In this document: positions 10,906-19,098 of the stretch, piece by piece
Layout of the letters: every line of letters begins with the position of its first letter
Position numbering within the stretch: position 1 is the stretch's first letter
Assembly (NCBI GenBank): GCA_025359485.1
Contig: JANYGA010000243.1
Location: 1 to 37,405, forward strand
Length of the DNA stretch: 37,405 nt
Origin: Rhodospirillales bacterium
GTDB taxonomy: Bacteria; Vulcanimicrobiota; Vulcanimicrobiia; Vulcanimicrobiales; Vulcanimicrobiaceae
Direction: 5' to 3'
Program-made: the position numbers and the translations under genes
The notes under the pieces: model-generated
Database searches by the model: none
The model's input: the letters and a program-made list of their open reading frames with translations, nothing else
Told to the model about the DNA's origin: nothing

Positions 10906-12146
10906 TCGCCGAGCATCGCGTCGTCGTTACCGGAATTGGGATCGTCTCGCCGATCGGCACGGGCGTGCGTGCGTTCTGGGATGGTGCGCTCTCCGGTCGC
11001 GTCGGCACGGCACCGCTCACGCGCTTCGACCCGAGCGACTTCGATTCACACGTCGCCGCGCAGGCCGACGATTTCGACGCGGGCGATTACTTAGATACCA
11101 AAGTGTATCGCCGAACCGATCGTTTCGCACAATTCGCCCTCGTCGCATCGCAACTCGCCCTCGACGATGCGTCGCTCGCGATCCCCGCCGAAGGTCGCGA
11201 CGACGTGGGCGTCTACATCGGTTCGGCGCTCGGTGGCCTCGCGTTCGCGGAGACGCAACACGACGCGTTCCGTGCGACGGGCGCGCGCGCGGTACGGCCG
11301 TTGCTCGCGATCTCGGTCTTCGGCGCGGCGTCGACGAGCAACGTCGCGCTCGCTTTCGGATTGCGTGGCCCCGGCGTCGCCAATGCCAACTCGTGTGCGG
11401 CGGGAGCGGTCGCCATCGGCGATGCATTTCGTGCCGTCGCGCGCGGCGACGTGCGTGCCGCACTCGCGGGTGGGGCCGAAGCACCGCTCTCGCCGCTGAT
11501 CTTCGGCGCGTTCGCGGTCATCAAATCGATGTCGACGCGGAACGACGATCCGACACGCGCGAGCCGTCCGTTCGATCGCGATCGCGATGGCTTCGTGATG
11601 AGCGAAGGCGCGGCGATGCTCGTCCTCGAGCGTCACGACGATGCGGTCGCTCGCGGCGCGCGCATCTACGGCGAGATCGCGGGCTTCGGCCTCACGGCGG
11701 ATGCCTATCACATGACGGCGCCGCAACCCGAGGGCCGGAACTCGTCGCGGGCGATGCACGCGGCGCTCACCGAAGCGCGCGTCGGTGTCGACGAAGTCGA
11801 ACTCGTCGACGCGCACGGCTCGTCGAGTCTCCTTAACGACGCGACGGAAACGATCGCGCTCAAGGCACTCTTCGGCGAACGCGCTTTCGACGTGCCGATC
11901 GTCGCAACCAAGGGTCAGCACGGCCACGCACTCGGCGCGAGCGGTGCGTGGGAGGCGGCGCTTTCGCTGCTCATGATTCACGAGGGCCGCGTCCCCGGCG
12001 CCGTCAATCTCGAGCATGCCGATCCCGCGTGCGACCTCGATTACGTTCGCGACGTCAGAGCTATGGCGCCCCGCGTGGTCCTTTCCAATTCGACGGGCTT
12101 CGGCGGGATCAACGCCGCGCTCGTGCTTCGAAAGATCGAGAACTAA
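10902..12146 (+). CDS. Beta-ketoacyl-ACP synthase (KAS II/FabF-like ketosynthase)
   Basis: VVVTGIGIVSPIGTGV; NANSCAAGAVAIGDAF (Cys), VDAHGSSSLLNDATE (His), ATKGQHGHALGASGAWEA (Lys/His), SNSTGFGGINAALV. Confidence 0.88.
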   Translation: MIAEHRVVVTGIGIVSPIGTGVRAFWDGALSGRVGTAPLTRFDPSDFDSHVAAQADDFDAGDYLDTKVYRRTDRFAQFALVASQLALDDASLAIPAEGRDDVGVYIGSALGGLAFAETQHDAFRATGARAVRPLLAISVFGAASTSNVALAFGLRGPGVANANSCAAGAVAIGDAFRAVARGDVRAALAGGAEAPLSPLIFGAFAVIKSMSTRNDDPTRASRPFDRDRDGFVMSEGAAMLVLERHDDAVARGARIYGEIAGFGLTADAYHMTAPQPEGRNSSRAMHAALTEARVGVDEVELVDAHGSSSLLNDATETIALKALFGERAFDVPIVATKGQHGHALGASGAWEAALSLLMIHEGRVPGAVNLEHADPACDLDYVRDVRAMAPRVVLSNSTGFGGINAALVLRKIEN

Positions 12147-12153
12147 GCTACCG

Positions 12154-12882
12154 ATGGATTCCGAAACCCTCGCCCCGCCCGCATCGAAGAGTTCCAACTC
12201 GCTCGCGACGACGACCACGGCGCGCGCGATCGATGCGGTGAAATTCTACACGGGCGCGGGCGACGAGCCCGTGCACGCACTCGACGGCGTCTCCCTCGAG
12301 ATTCGAGCCGGGGAGATGGTGGCGCTCGTGGGCCCCAGCGGCTGCGGGAAAAGTACGCTCCTGAACCTCATCGGCTGCGTCGATCTGCCGACGCGCGGCA
12401 CGATCGAGGTCGACGGTCGCGCGACCTCGTCGCTCAACGACGATGCGCTCACGGGGTTACGTCGCGAACGCATCGGGACCGTCTTTCAGTTCTTCAATTT
12501 GTTGCCGGCGATGACGATTGCGGAAAACGTCGGCTTGCCACTCGTGCTGCAACGTGTTCCGCGCGGCGAGATCGACGCGCGCGTCCGCGCCGCACTCGAA
12601 GCGGTCGGGATTTTCGAAAAAGCCGGCGCCTACCCGAGCCAAGTCTCCGGTGGCCAGATGCAACGCGCCGCGATCGCGCGCGCCACCATCCACAAGCCCG
12701 CGATCGTCCTCGCCGACGAGCCGACGGGAAATCTCGATTCGACGAGCGGTGCAAACGTGCTGCGGCTCTTGCGCGACGTGGCCTCCAACGGTCAGGCAAT
12801 CTTGATGGCAACGCACTCGATGGAAGCGGCCGCGGTGTGCGACCGCGTGATCCACATGCAAGACGGCAAGATCGTCGCCTAG
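12154..12882 (+). CDS. ABC transporter ATP-binding protein (LolD/MacB/AttE-like)
   Basis: [17 protein letters not shown] Walker [15 protein letters not shown] signature; [13 protein letters not shown] Walker [12 protein letters not shown] at 12154. Confidence 0.92.
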   Translation: MDSETLAPPASKSSNSLATTTTARAIDAVKFYTGAGDEPVHALDGVSLEIRAGEMVALVGPSGCGKSTLLNLIGCVDLPTRGTIEVDGRATSSLNDDALTGLRRERIGTVFQFFNLLPAMTIAENVGLPLVLQRVPRGEIDARVRAALEAVGIFEKAGAYPSQVSGGQMQRAAIARATIHKPAIVLADEPTGNLDSTSGANVLRLLRDVASNGQAILMATHSMEAAAVCDRVIHMQDGKIVA

Positions 12883-12965
12883 CGCCGCACCGTAGCGGAC
12901 GTGCGATCCGTCACGTTGGGTCGTCGGTCGTAACATCGCGCGGTCGCCGCGATAGGGGGCCGAGA

Positions 12966-13880
12966 ATGGTGTTTGCGATCGTCACGACACTCGCCCTTGC
13001 AACACTCCTAGCCTTGCGGGCGACGTACTGGGCCACTCCGCGAGACGACGATTCGATACCGCCGATTCCGCAGCCGATCGATCCGATCGAGCTCGCCTAT
13101 TTGCGTCGCGGACCGGGCGATGCGGTCCGTGTCGCAGCGGTGGCACTCGCCGAACGCGGGATCATCCGCATCGCAGACGACGTGCTCTCGACGACGGGCG
13201 AGCCGTTGGGCTCACGCGACGACGCATTTGCGAACGCCATCTACGACGGGTTGCGCGTCGCGAGGACGTTTCCCGAACTCGTCAAGATCATCGAGCTTCC
13301 GTTTCGCGCGGCGCTCGAACCACTCGATCGTCGGCTCCGCGAGGAGGGTTTGTTGCGGCGCTCCATTCCCGCCGGAATGCAGGCGATCGGTACGCTCGGG
13401 CTCGTGCTCGTCGGCATCATTGCAGCCGTGGCGTCCCGACCGATCGGTGCGCGTGACGGATTCTTCGCGGTCGCGCTCTTGCTCACGTCGTTGACGGCGT
13501 TCGAAATCGTCGCGTTCGGGACTTTGATGCGGCCACGCCTCACACGTCGTGGCAAGCGTTATCTCGCGCAATTTCAAACCGGATTTCCGTCCGATACGCT
13601 ACGCGCATCGATGCGGCACGAGCGCGCCTCCGCGCTTTTCGCCGCGCCGCTGCTCGTCGGTCTCTACGGCATCTCCGCGCTCGCCGCTACGCCGCTATCG
13701 GCGGCCGCGCTCGCCATGCGTCGCCCGCGTCGGTCGACGGGGTCGGGCGGTGGCTGCGGCGGGTGCGGAACCGGATGGAGCGGTGGCTGCGGCTGCTGCT
13801 CGGGATCGAGCGGCTCGAGTTGCGGGAGCGGTTGCAGTAGCGGATGCGGCGGCGGATGTGGTGGCGGGTGCGGGGGATGA
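12966..13880 (+). CDS. TIGR04222-like multi-pass membrane protein with Gly/Ser/Cys-rich C-terminal tail
   Basis: 304 aa. N-terminal TM, soluble region IDPIELAYLRRGPGDAVRVAAVALAERGIIRI, further hydrophobic segments, and tail TGSGGGCGGCGTGWSGGCGCCSGSSGSSCGSGCSSGCGGGCGGGCGG. Family name from recall of the layout, not a search. Confidence 0.72.
   Translation: MVFAIVTTLALATLLALRATYWATPRDDDSIPPIPQPIDPIELAYLRRGPGDAVRVAAVALAERGIIRIADDVLSTTGEPLGSRDDAFANAIYDGLRVARTFPELVKIIELPFRAALEPLDRRLREEGLLRRSIPAGMQAIGTLGLVLVGIIAAVASRPIGARDGFFAVALLLTSLTAFEIVAFGTLMRPRLTRRGKRYLAQFQTGFPSDTLRASMRHERASALFAAPLLVGLYGISALAATPLSAAALAMRRPRRSTGSGGGCGGCGTGWSGGCGCCSGSSGSSCGSGCSSGCGGGCGGGCGG
13737..13877 (+). other. Coding segment for the 47-residue Cys-rich tail (10 Cys), candidate modification substrate
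   Basis: Direct translation in the frame of 12966-13880; Cys mostly separated by runs of Gly/Ser. Confidence 0.7.
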
Positions 13881-14710
13881 GCGCCGGTTCACCCGTCGGC
13901 ATGCTCTTTCGCAAGCGATATCTTGCCGATCACTTGCGCGATCGTGAGGGTGTCGATTTTCTCGAACTCTGCACCGACCACTATCTCGACAATACGCCGA
14001 GCGTCGCAGACGAACTTGGTTTGCTCGTAAAGCATTTTACCTGCGTTCCGCACGGCATCGATCTCTCGCTCGGAAGTCGCGACGGTATCGTCGAGTCGTA
14101 TCTCGATGATGTGCTGCGCGTCGTGGAACAGATACGGCCGCCGTGGTTTTCCGATCATCTCGCCTTCACGCGTGCGGGTGGCTACGAAATCGGGCACCTC
14201 GCGCCGATTCCCCTCACGCGTGATGCGCTCGATACGCTCGCGCGGAACGTCGCCCGCGTTACGGCTCGCACGCGCGTGCCGTTCGCACTGGAAAACGTCG
14301 CGGCGACCTTCGCGTTTCCCCACGCCGAAATGTCACCGGGAGCGTTCGTGCGCGAACTCGTCGCGCGAACCGGATGCGGTCTCGTCATCGACGTCGCGAA
14401 TCTCGCGTGCGACGAAATCAACCTCGGCCACGCGCCCGAAGCATTCATCGACGCCGTCCCGCCCGAGGCGATCGTGCAGGTGCATCTTGCGGGCGCTCAC
14501 GACGATGGCGGCATCGCCGTCGATAGCCACTCGAGCCCGGTTCCGCCGCGTGTCTGGCAGCTTCTCGAACGCGTCGTCGATGTGGCGCCACACGCGTGGC
14601 TCACGCTCGAACGCGAAGAAGCGCTCCCGCCGTATCACGAAATCGCGCGCGAACTCGACGCGGCACGAGCACTCGCCGCGCGCGTGCGCAACGGTCGCGT
14701 GCCGGCATGA
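13877..14710 (+). CDS. DUF692/MNIO (multinuclear non-heme iron oxidase) family protein, MbnB/TglH/BufB-like
   Basis: VPHGIDLSLGSRDG, PPWFSDHLAF, GHLAPIPLTRDAL, PFALENVAATF, GLVIDVANLACDEINLGH, VQVHLAGAHDDGGIAVDSHSSPVPPRVWQLLE, LEREEALPPYHEI match the order of DUF692 motifs. ATGA overlap with the upstream stop. Confidence 0.88.
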   Translation: MSAGSPVGMLFRKRYLADHLRDREGVDFLELCTDHYLDNTPSVADELGLLVKHFTCVPHGIDLSLGSRDGIVESYLDDVLRVVEQIRPPWFSDHLAFTRAGGYEIGHLAPIPLTRDALDTLARNVARVTARTRVPFALENVAATFAFPHAEMSPGAFVRELVARTGCGLVIDVANLACDEINLGHAPEAFIDAVPPEAIVQVHLAGAHDDGGIAVDSHSSPVPPRVWQLLERVVDVAPHAWLTLEREEALPPYHEIARELDAARALAARVRNGRVPA

Positions 14711-15213
14711 GCGCGCGCTTCGCGGCAACGACCGTGACCGACGAGATGCAGATCGAATTCGCGCGGCTCGTCACGTCGCCCGCGGCGCGCGCGCGCTTTG
14801 CGAACGCGCCGAGCGAGGAAGCCCCCGCGCTCGCGGATCTTTCATCGCAATCGGTGACGTACTACGCAAACGCGCTGCTCGCGAAGCGCCTGCACGAAAT
14901 ACGTCGATTGCTGCCGAGCATCGGTCGCCGAGGTGATCTGCGCGCCCGCTTCGCCGCGCATGCGATGGGCTTCGCGCCCGGCGGGCACGGCCGTCATCGC
15001 GAAGATGCCATCGCCTTCGCGCGGACACTCGGCGATGATGCCCGCCTCGATCGTCTCGCGCTCGAAGCTACGCGTGGCGACCGTTTCGGCGCATTGGCGA
15101 TCGCGCACGGTCACCTCTCGTGGTGGTTTCGTCCGTGGAAGCACGCGCGGTTATGGTCGGGTCGCCTCGCCGTCCCACGTCGGCGCACGGGCGAATCCGA
15201 GCAACGGCGGTAA
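14707..15213 (+). CDS. Small Cys-free protein in the position of an MNIO partner (MbnC/TglI/DUF2063-like position)
   Basis: 168 aa; ATGA overlap with the DUF692 gene; SSQSVTYYANALLAKRLHEIRRLLPSIGRRGDLRARFAAHA is loosely reminiscent of MNIO partner/DUF2063 proteins. Confidence 0.6.
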   Translation: MSARFAATTVTDEMQIEFARLVTSPAARARFANAPSEEAPALADLSSQSVTYYANALLAKRLHEIRRLLPSIGRRGDLRARFAAHAMGFAPGGHGRHREDAIAFARTLGDDARLDRLALEATRGDRFGALAIAHGHLSWWFRPWKHARLWSGRLAVPRRRTGESEQRR

Positions 15214-15309
15214 CGCAGGCGATCCTTCGCGATCGGCGAGCGGGAATGCGCCCAACCGCAACGATTCGGAAGCTTGGTGGCGTCCAACGGCCGATATGGT
15301 CGGTAACCC

Positions 15310-17892
15310 GTGAACGCACTCTTTCAAGGCCTCGTCCTCGGACATCTGCGGGCGAACAAGCTGCGCGCGCTCGTCACGCTCGTGGCCGTCGGCCTTGGGG
15401 TCGCGATCTCACTTGCGATCGATCTCGCCAACGCCACCGCCGTCGCGTCCTTCGCCTCGAGCGTCAATATCGTCGCCAACCACGTGAATCTCCAAGTGGT
15501 CGGTGTCGGGCGTGGCTTCGACGAGCGCGCGCTCGTGCGCGTCCAGCACGTGGACGGCGTGTCGTACGCGAGCCCGACGATCGAAGAATCGGTCGTCGTC
15601 GGTGCGAAGCCGGGCGATCCGTTCAGTGGTGAAATATTACGCGTCCTCGGCGTCGATCTATTGCGACCGCTGCCGAGCGACGACACCGCGCGCGTCGCGA
15701 CACCGGGCGAGTTCGTGAGCAGTAGCGGCGCGGGACCCGATCCGTACGCCCTCATCGCGAATCGTGGCGCGATCGTCTCCAAACGTATCGCCGTTAAGCG
15801 CCATCTCAATCTCGGCAGCAATCTCGTCGCGCTCGCGGGCGATCGCACGGTGAAATTTCAAATCGGTGCGATTTTGCCCGCGGCGGTTGCGGGCATCGAT
15901 ACGAGCGTGATGTTCGTCGACATCGCGACCGCGCAAGAACTCTTCGAAAAGGTTGGCTATCTCGATCGCATCGATATTGTCGCCGACGAAAAGCGCGTCG
16001 ATACCGTGCAGAAGGCGATCGCCGCGGTCTTGCCACACGGCGCGCGCGTGATCAAACCCGCCGTGCGCACGAACGAGATCAAGCGCATGTTGCGTAGCTT
16101 CCAACTCAACTTGGCCGCACTGTCGTACATCGCGATGCTCGTGGGCATGTATCTCATTTACAACACGGTGGCGATCTCCGTCGTGCAGCGGCGCCCCGAA
16201 GTCGGCACGCTACGTGCGCTCGGCGCCACACGCGGGCAGATCTTCCGCACGTTCATTCTCGAAGGTGCGCTCTTCGGCGTTGCGGGCTCGCTCCTGGGGC
16301 TCGTGCTCGGCGGATTGCTCGCTCAACTCTCGGTCGGCGCGGTTTCGCGCACGGTCGATGCGCTCTACGTCGCGACGCATGCGGACCGCGTGTTTTACGA
16401 TCCGCTGGTCTTGCTCAAAGCCTTCGTCGTCGGCACGGTGCTCGCGACGCTTTCGGCGCTCTTCCCCGCGCTCGAAGCGGCATCGACGGCGCCCGCACTC
16501 ACGATGCGCGCGCAAGGCTTCGAAACGCGACGCAAACGTCCGGGTGTTGGGCTCGCAATCGGTGGTGCGGTGCTGCTCGTCTTCGCATACGTGCTCACGT
16601 TCCCACCGCCGATCGACGGCATTCCGGTCAGCGGCTATGCCGCGGGCTTGTTGATCATTTTCGGCGGGTCGCTCTGCGTGCCGCTCGCAATCGCGCTGGT
16701 CTCCGCTGCCGCGCGGTCGCTCACGGCGAAGATCTCGCCCGCGGGCCTCATCGGCGCGACCAACCTCGGTGCGTCGATTCGACGCAACAGCGTCGCGGTC
16801 GCGAGCCTCATGGTCGCTATCGCGATGATGGTCTCGGTCGCGATCCTCATCGGGAGTTTTCGCACGACCGTCGTTGCGTGGGCGGATGAAACGCTCAAGG
16901 CCGATCTCTTCGTGCGACCCCTCGGCCTCCAAGACGCAAGCTACGACGCGCGATTTAGCGCCAACGTCGCCGAGCGCATCCGCGCCGTGCCGGGCGTTTT
17001 CGCCGTCGATACGTTCCGCGCGATTTCGATCCCGTACAAGGGTTCGCTCACGACGATCGCCGCCGCAGATTTCAAGACGATCGCCGATCGCAATAAGCTA
17101 CGTTTTCTCGGCGCGGTCGATACGCGCGCGCTCGCGCACACGATGCCGAACACCGAGAATATCGTGATCAGCGAGCCCTTTTCGACGCGCTTCGGGGTGA
17201 CCGCGGGAGATTCGGTCGAGATCGATACGCCGGGTGGTCTCACGCGTTTCCACGTCAATGCGATCTACAACGATTATTCGAGCGACGCTGGGATCATGCT
17301 CGTCGATTCGCGCACGTTCGCGCGCCTGTTTCACGACACGAGCGTGAATTCGCTCGCCATCTACGCGAAACCGGGTGCGGACCTTCCGGCACTTCGAACC
17401 GCGGTCATTCGCAGCGTGTTGCCGTTGCGCATCGACGTGCAGACGACGCGCGAACTCCGTAAACTCGTGATCGAGATTTTCAACCGTACCTTCGCGATCA
17501 CGTACGCGCTCTATATCATCTCGATTACGATCGCGGTGCTCGGGGTCGTGAGTACGCTCTTCGCCCTGGTTCTCGAACGGCGCCGCGAAATCGGCCTGTT
17601 GCGCTATCTCGGGCTCACCACGGGCGACGTGCGGCGCATGGTCTTTTACGAGGCTGCGTACATCGGCGGGCTCGGCGGCGTGAGCGGCGTGATTGCGGGC
17701 GTGCTCATGGCGCTGCTGCTCATTTTCGTGATCAACCGCCAGGCCTTCGGATGGCTCATCGAGTTGCACATGCCGTGGGATTTCCTGGGTGAAGCGATCG
17801 TGCTCGTGATCGTCGCGGCGCTCATCGCCGGCATTTTCCCCGCGTCGGTTGCGGCGCGCATGAAGACGGCGGAAGCGGTGCGAACCGAATGA
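15310..17892 (+). CDS. ABC transporter permease with two FtsX-like domains
   Basis: N-terminal LRANKLRALVTLVAVGLGVAISLAID; VVQRRPEVGTLRALGATRGQIFRTFILEGALFG; VLERRREIGLLRYLGLTTGDVRRMVFYEAAYIGG. GTG start at 15310. Confidence 0.92.
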   Translation: MNALFQGLVLGHLRANKLRALVTLVAVGLGVAISLAIDLANATAVASFASSVNIVANHVNLQVVGVGRGFDERALVRVQHVDGVSYASPTIEESVVVGAKPGDPFSGEILRVLGVDLLRPLPSDDTARVATPGEFVSSSGAGPDPYALIANRGAIVSKRIAVKRHLNLGSNLVALAGDRTVKFQIGAILPAAVAGIDTSVMFVDIATAQELFEKVGYLDRIDIVADEKRVDTVQKAIAAVLPHGARVIKPAVRTNEIKRMLRSFQLNLAALSYIAMLVGMYLIYNTVAISVVQRRPEVGTLRALGATRGQIFRTFILEGALFGVAGSLLGLVLGGLLAQLSVGAVSRTVDALYVATHADRVFYDPLVLLKAFVVGTVLATLSALFPALEAASTAPALTMRAQGFETRRKRPGVGLAIGGAVLLVFAYVLTFPPPIDGIPVSGYAAGLLIIFGGSLCVPLAIALVSAAARSLTAKISPAGLIGATNLGASIRRNSVAVASLMVAIAMMVSVAILIGSFRTTVVAWADETLKADLFVRPLGLQDASYDARFSANVAERIRAVPGVFAVDTFRAISIPYKGSLTTIAAADFKTIADRNKLRFLGAVDTRALAHTMPNTENIVISEPFSTRFGVTAGDSVEIDTPGGLTRFHVNAIYNDYSSDAGIMLVDSRTFARLFHDTSVNSLAIYAKPGADLPALRTAVIRSVLPLRIDVQTTRELRKLVIEIFNRTFAITYALYIISITIAVLGVVSTLFALVLERRREIGLLRYLGLTTGDVRRMVFYEAAYIGGLGGVSGVIAGVLMALLLIFVINRQAFGWLIELHMPWDFLGEAIVLVIVAALIAGIFPASVAARMKTAEAVRTE

Positions 17893-19088
17893 GCCCGCGC
17901 GGTCTCGGCAGTTTGCAATCGCATCGAAAAGGATCGGCTTCGTTGTTCCATCGTCTCGTCGCTTCGGTCACCGCGATCGTCATACTCGCCACGACGTTGG
18001 CATCGCCGAGCGATGCGGCGATCACGCCGAGCGGATTTACGATTGCTACGGCACCGTACCAGTTCGTCTTCCCGCGCGATCATGGCGCCCACCCGGGGTA
18101 TCAGAGCGAGTGGTGGTACTACACGGGCCATCTCAAGACGACCGACGGTCGCCGCTTCGGGTACGAGCTCACGTTTTTCCGCGTCGGACTCAAGCCGGGC
18201 GATCCGCAACCCGGCCCCACGCAGAGTCGCTGGCGCGGACACGAACTCTATCCCGCGCACTTCGCGCTCACCGACGAAGCGGGTAAGACGTTCTTCCACG
18301 TCGATCGGTTCGCTCGTGAAGCGATCGGAATGGGCTCGGCGGCGAAAGGCAAACTCGACGTTCGCGCCGACGATTGGTCGCTCGCGGGCTCGCCTGCGGG
18401 CGGAGCCGATCGCGAGCGCATGACGATGCACGCGCGCGCGCAAACGCCCGATGGCGTCGACGCGATCGATCTCGTGCAGATGCCCGCAAAGCCGCCCGCG
18501 ATCCACGGTCACGACGGCATCTCGAGAAAAGCGCAGTGTCCGAGTTGCGCGTCGCATTATTATTCGTACACGCGTTTACGAACGACGGGCTCGCTGACGT
18601 TTCACGGCAAGAAACTCGCCGTCGATGGACTCTCGTGGATGGATCACGAGTACGGCTCGGACGAACTCCAGCGCGACCAAGCGGGTTGGGACTGGTTCGC
18701 GATTCAACTCGACGATAAGCGCGAGCTCATGCTCTACTTGCTCCGGCAAAAAGACGGGAGCGTCACGCCGCAATCCAGCGGCAGTCTCGTCAATCCCGAT
18801 GGCAGCGTCACGTATCTTCGCCGGAGTGATTTTGCGATCGAGAAAACGGCGACGTGGCACTCACCGCACACCGGTGGCACGTATCCCAGCGGCTGGCGCG
18901 TGAAGATCGCCTCGCACGATGTCGATCTCGTGCTCGCGCCGACGGTCGCGGATCAAGAGCTTGCGGGAACATCGACCGGCGTTTCGTATTGGGAAGGCGC
19001 GGTCGACGTCCTCGATGCATCGGGCAAGACGCCGCTCGGCGTCGGATACGTCGAAATGACGGGTTACGCGGGCGCGATCTCGCTCTAG
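17889..19088 (+). CDS. Secreted AttH/CrtC-like lipocalin-family protein
   Basis: FVFPRDHGAHPGYQSEWWYYTGHLKTTDGRRFGYELTFFR...; LSWMDHEYGSDELQRDQAGWDWFAIQLDD; ATGA overlap with the permease. Confidence 0.82.
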   Translation: MSPRGLGSLQSHRKGSASLFHRLVASVTAIVILATTLASPSDAAITPSGFTIATAPYQFVFPRDHGAHPGYQSEWWYYTGHLKTTDGRRFGYELTFFRVGLKPGDPQPGPTQSRWRGHELYPAHFALTDEAGKTFFHVDRFAREAIGMGSAAKGKLDVRADDWSLAGSPAGGADRERMTMHARAQTPDGVDAIDLVQMPAKPPAIHGHDGISRKAQCPSCASHYYSYTRLRTTGSLTFHGKKLAVDGLSWMDHEYGSDELQRDQAGWDWFAIQLDDKRELMLYLLRQKDGSVTPQSSGSLVNPDGSVTYLRRSDFAIEKTATWHSPHTGGTYPSGWRVKIASHDVDLVLAPTVADQELAGTSTGVSYWEGAVDVLDASGKTPLGVGYVEMTGYAGAISL

Positions 19089-19098
19089 GGGAAACTTC

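Noticed and set aside
11091-12218. 375-aa minus-strand ORF antisense to the ketosynthase
   Set aside because: Same explanation; composition (R/E/D/A-rich, no domain signature) fits a shadow ORF of the KS gene.
13737-13877. Direct-repeat or CRISPR-like array in the GGC/TGC-rich segment
   Set aside because: The repetitiveness comes from Gly/Cys codons in a coding tail; there are no regular spacers.
13549-13947. Ala/Val/Arg-rich 132-aa ORF overlapping the Cys-rich tail in another frame
   Set aside because: Its AAAADVVAGAG-type sequence is the out-of-frame reading of the GGC/TGC repeats. The Cys-tail frame continues a coherent membrane protein and ends in the ATGA overlap.
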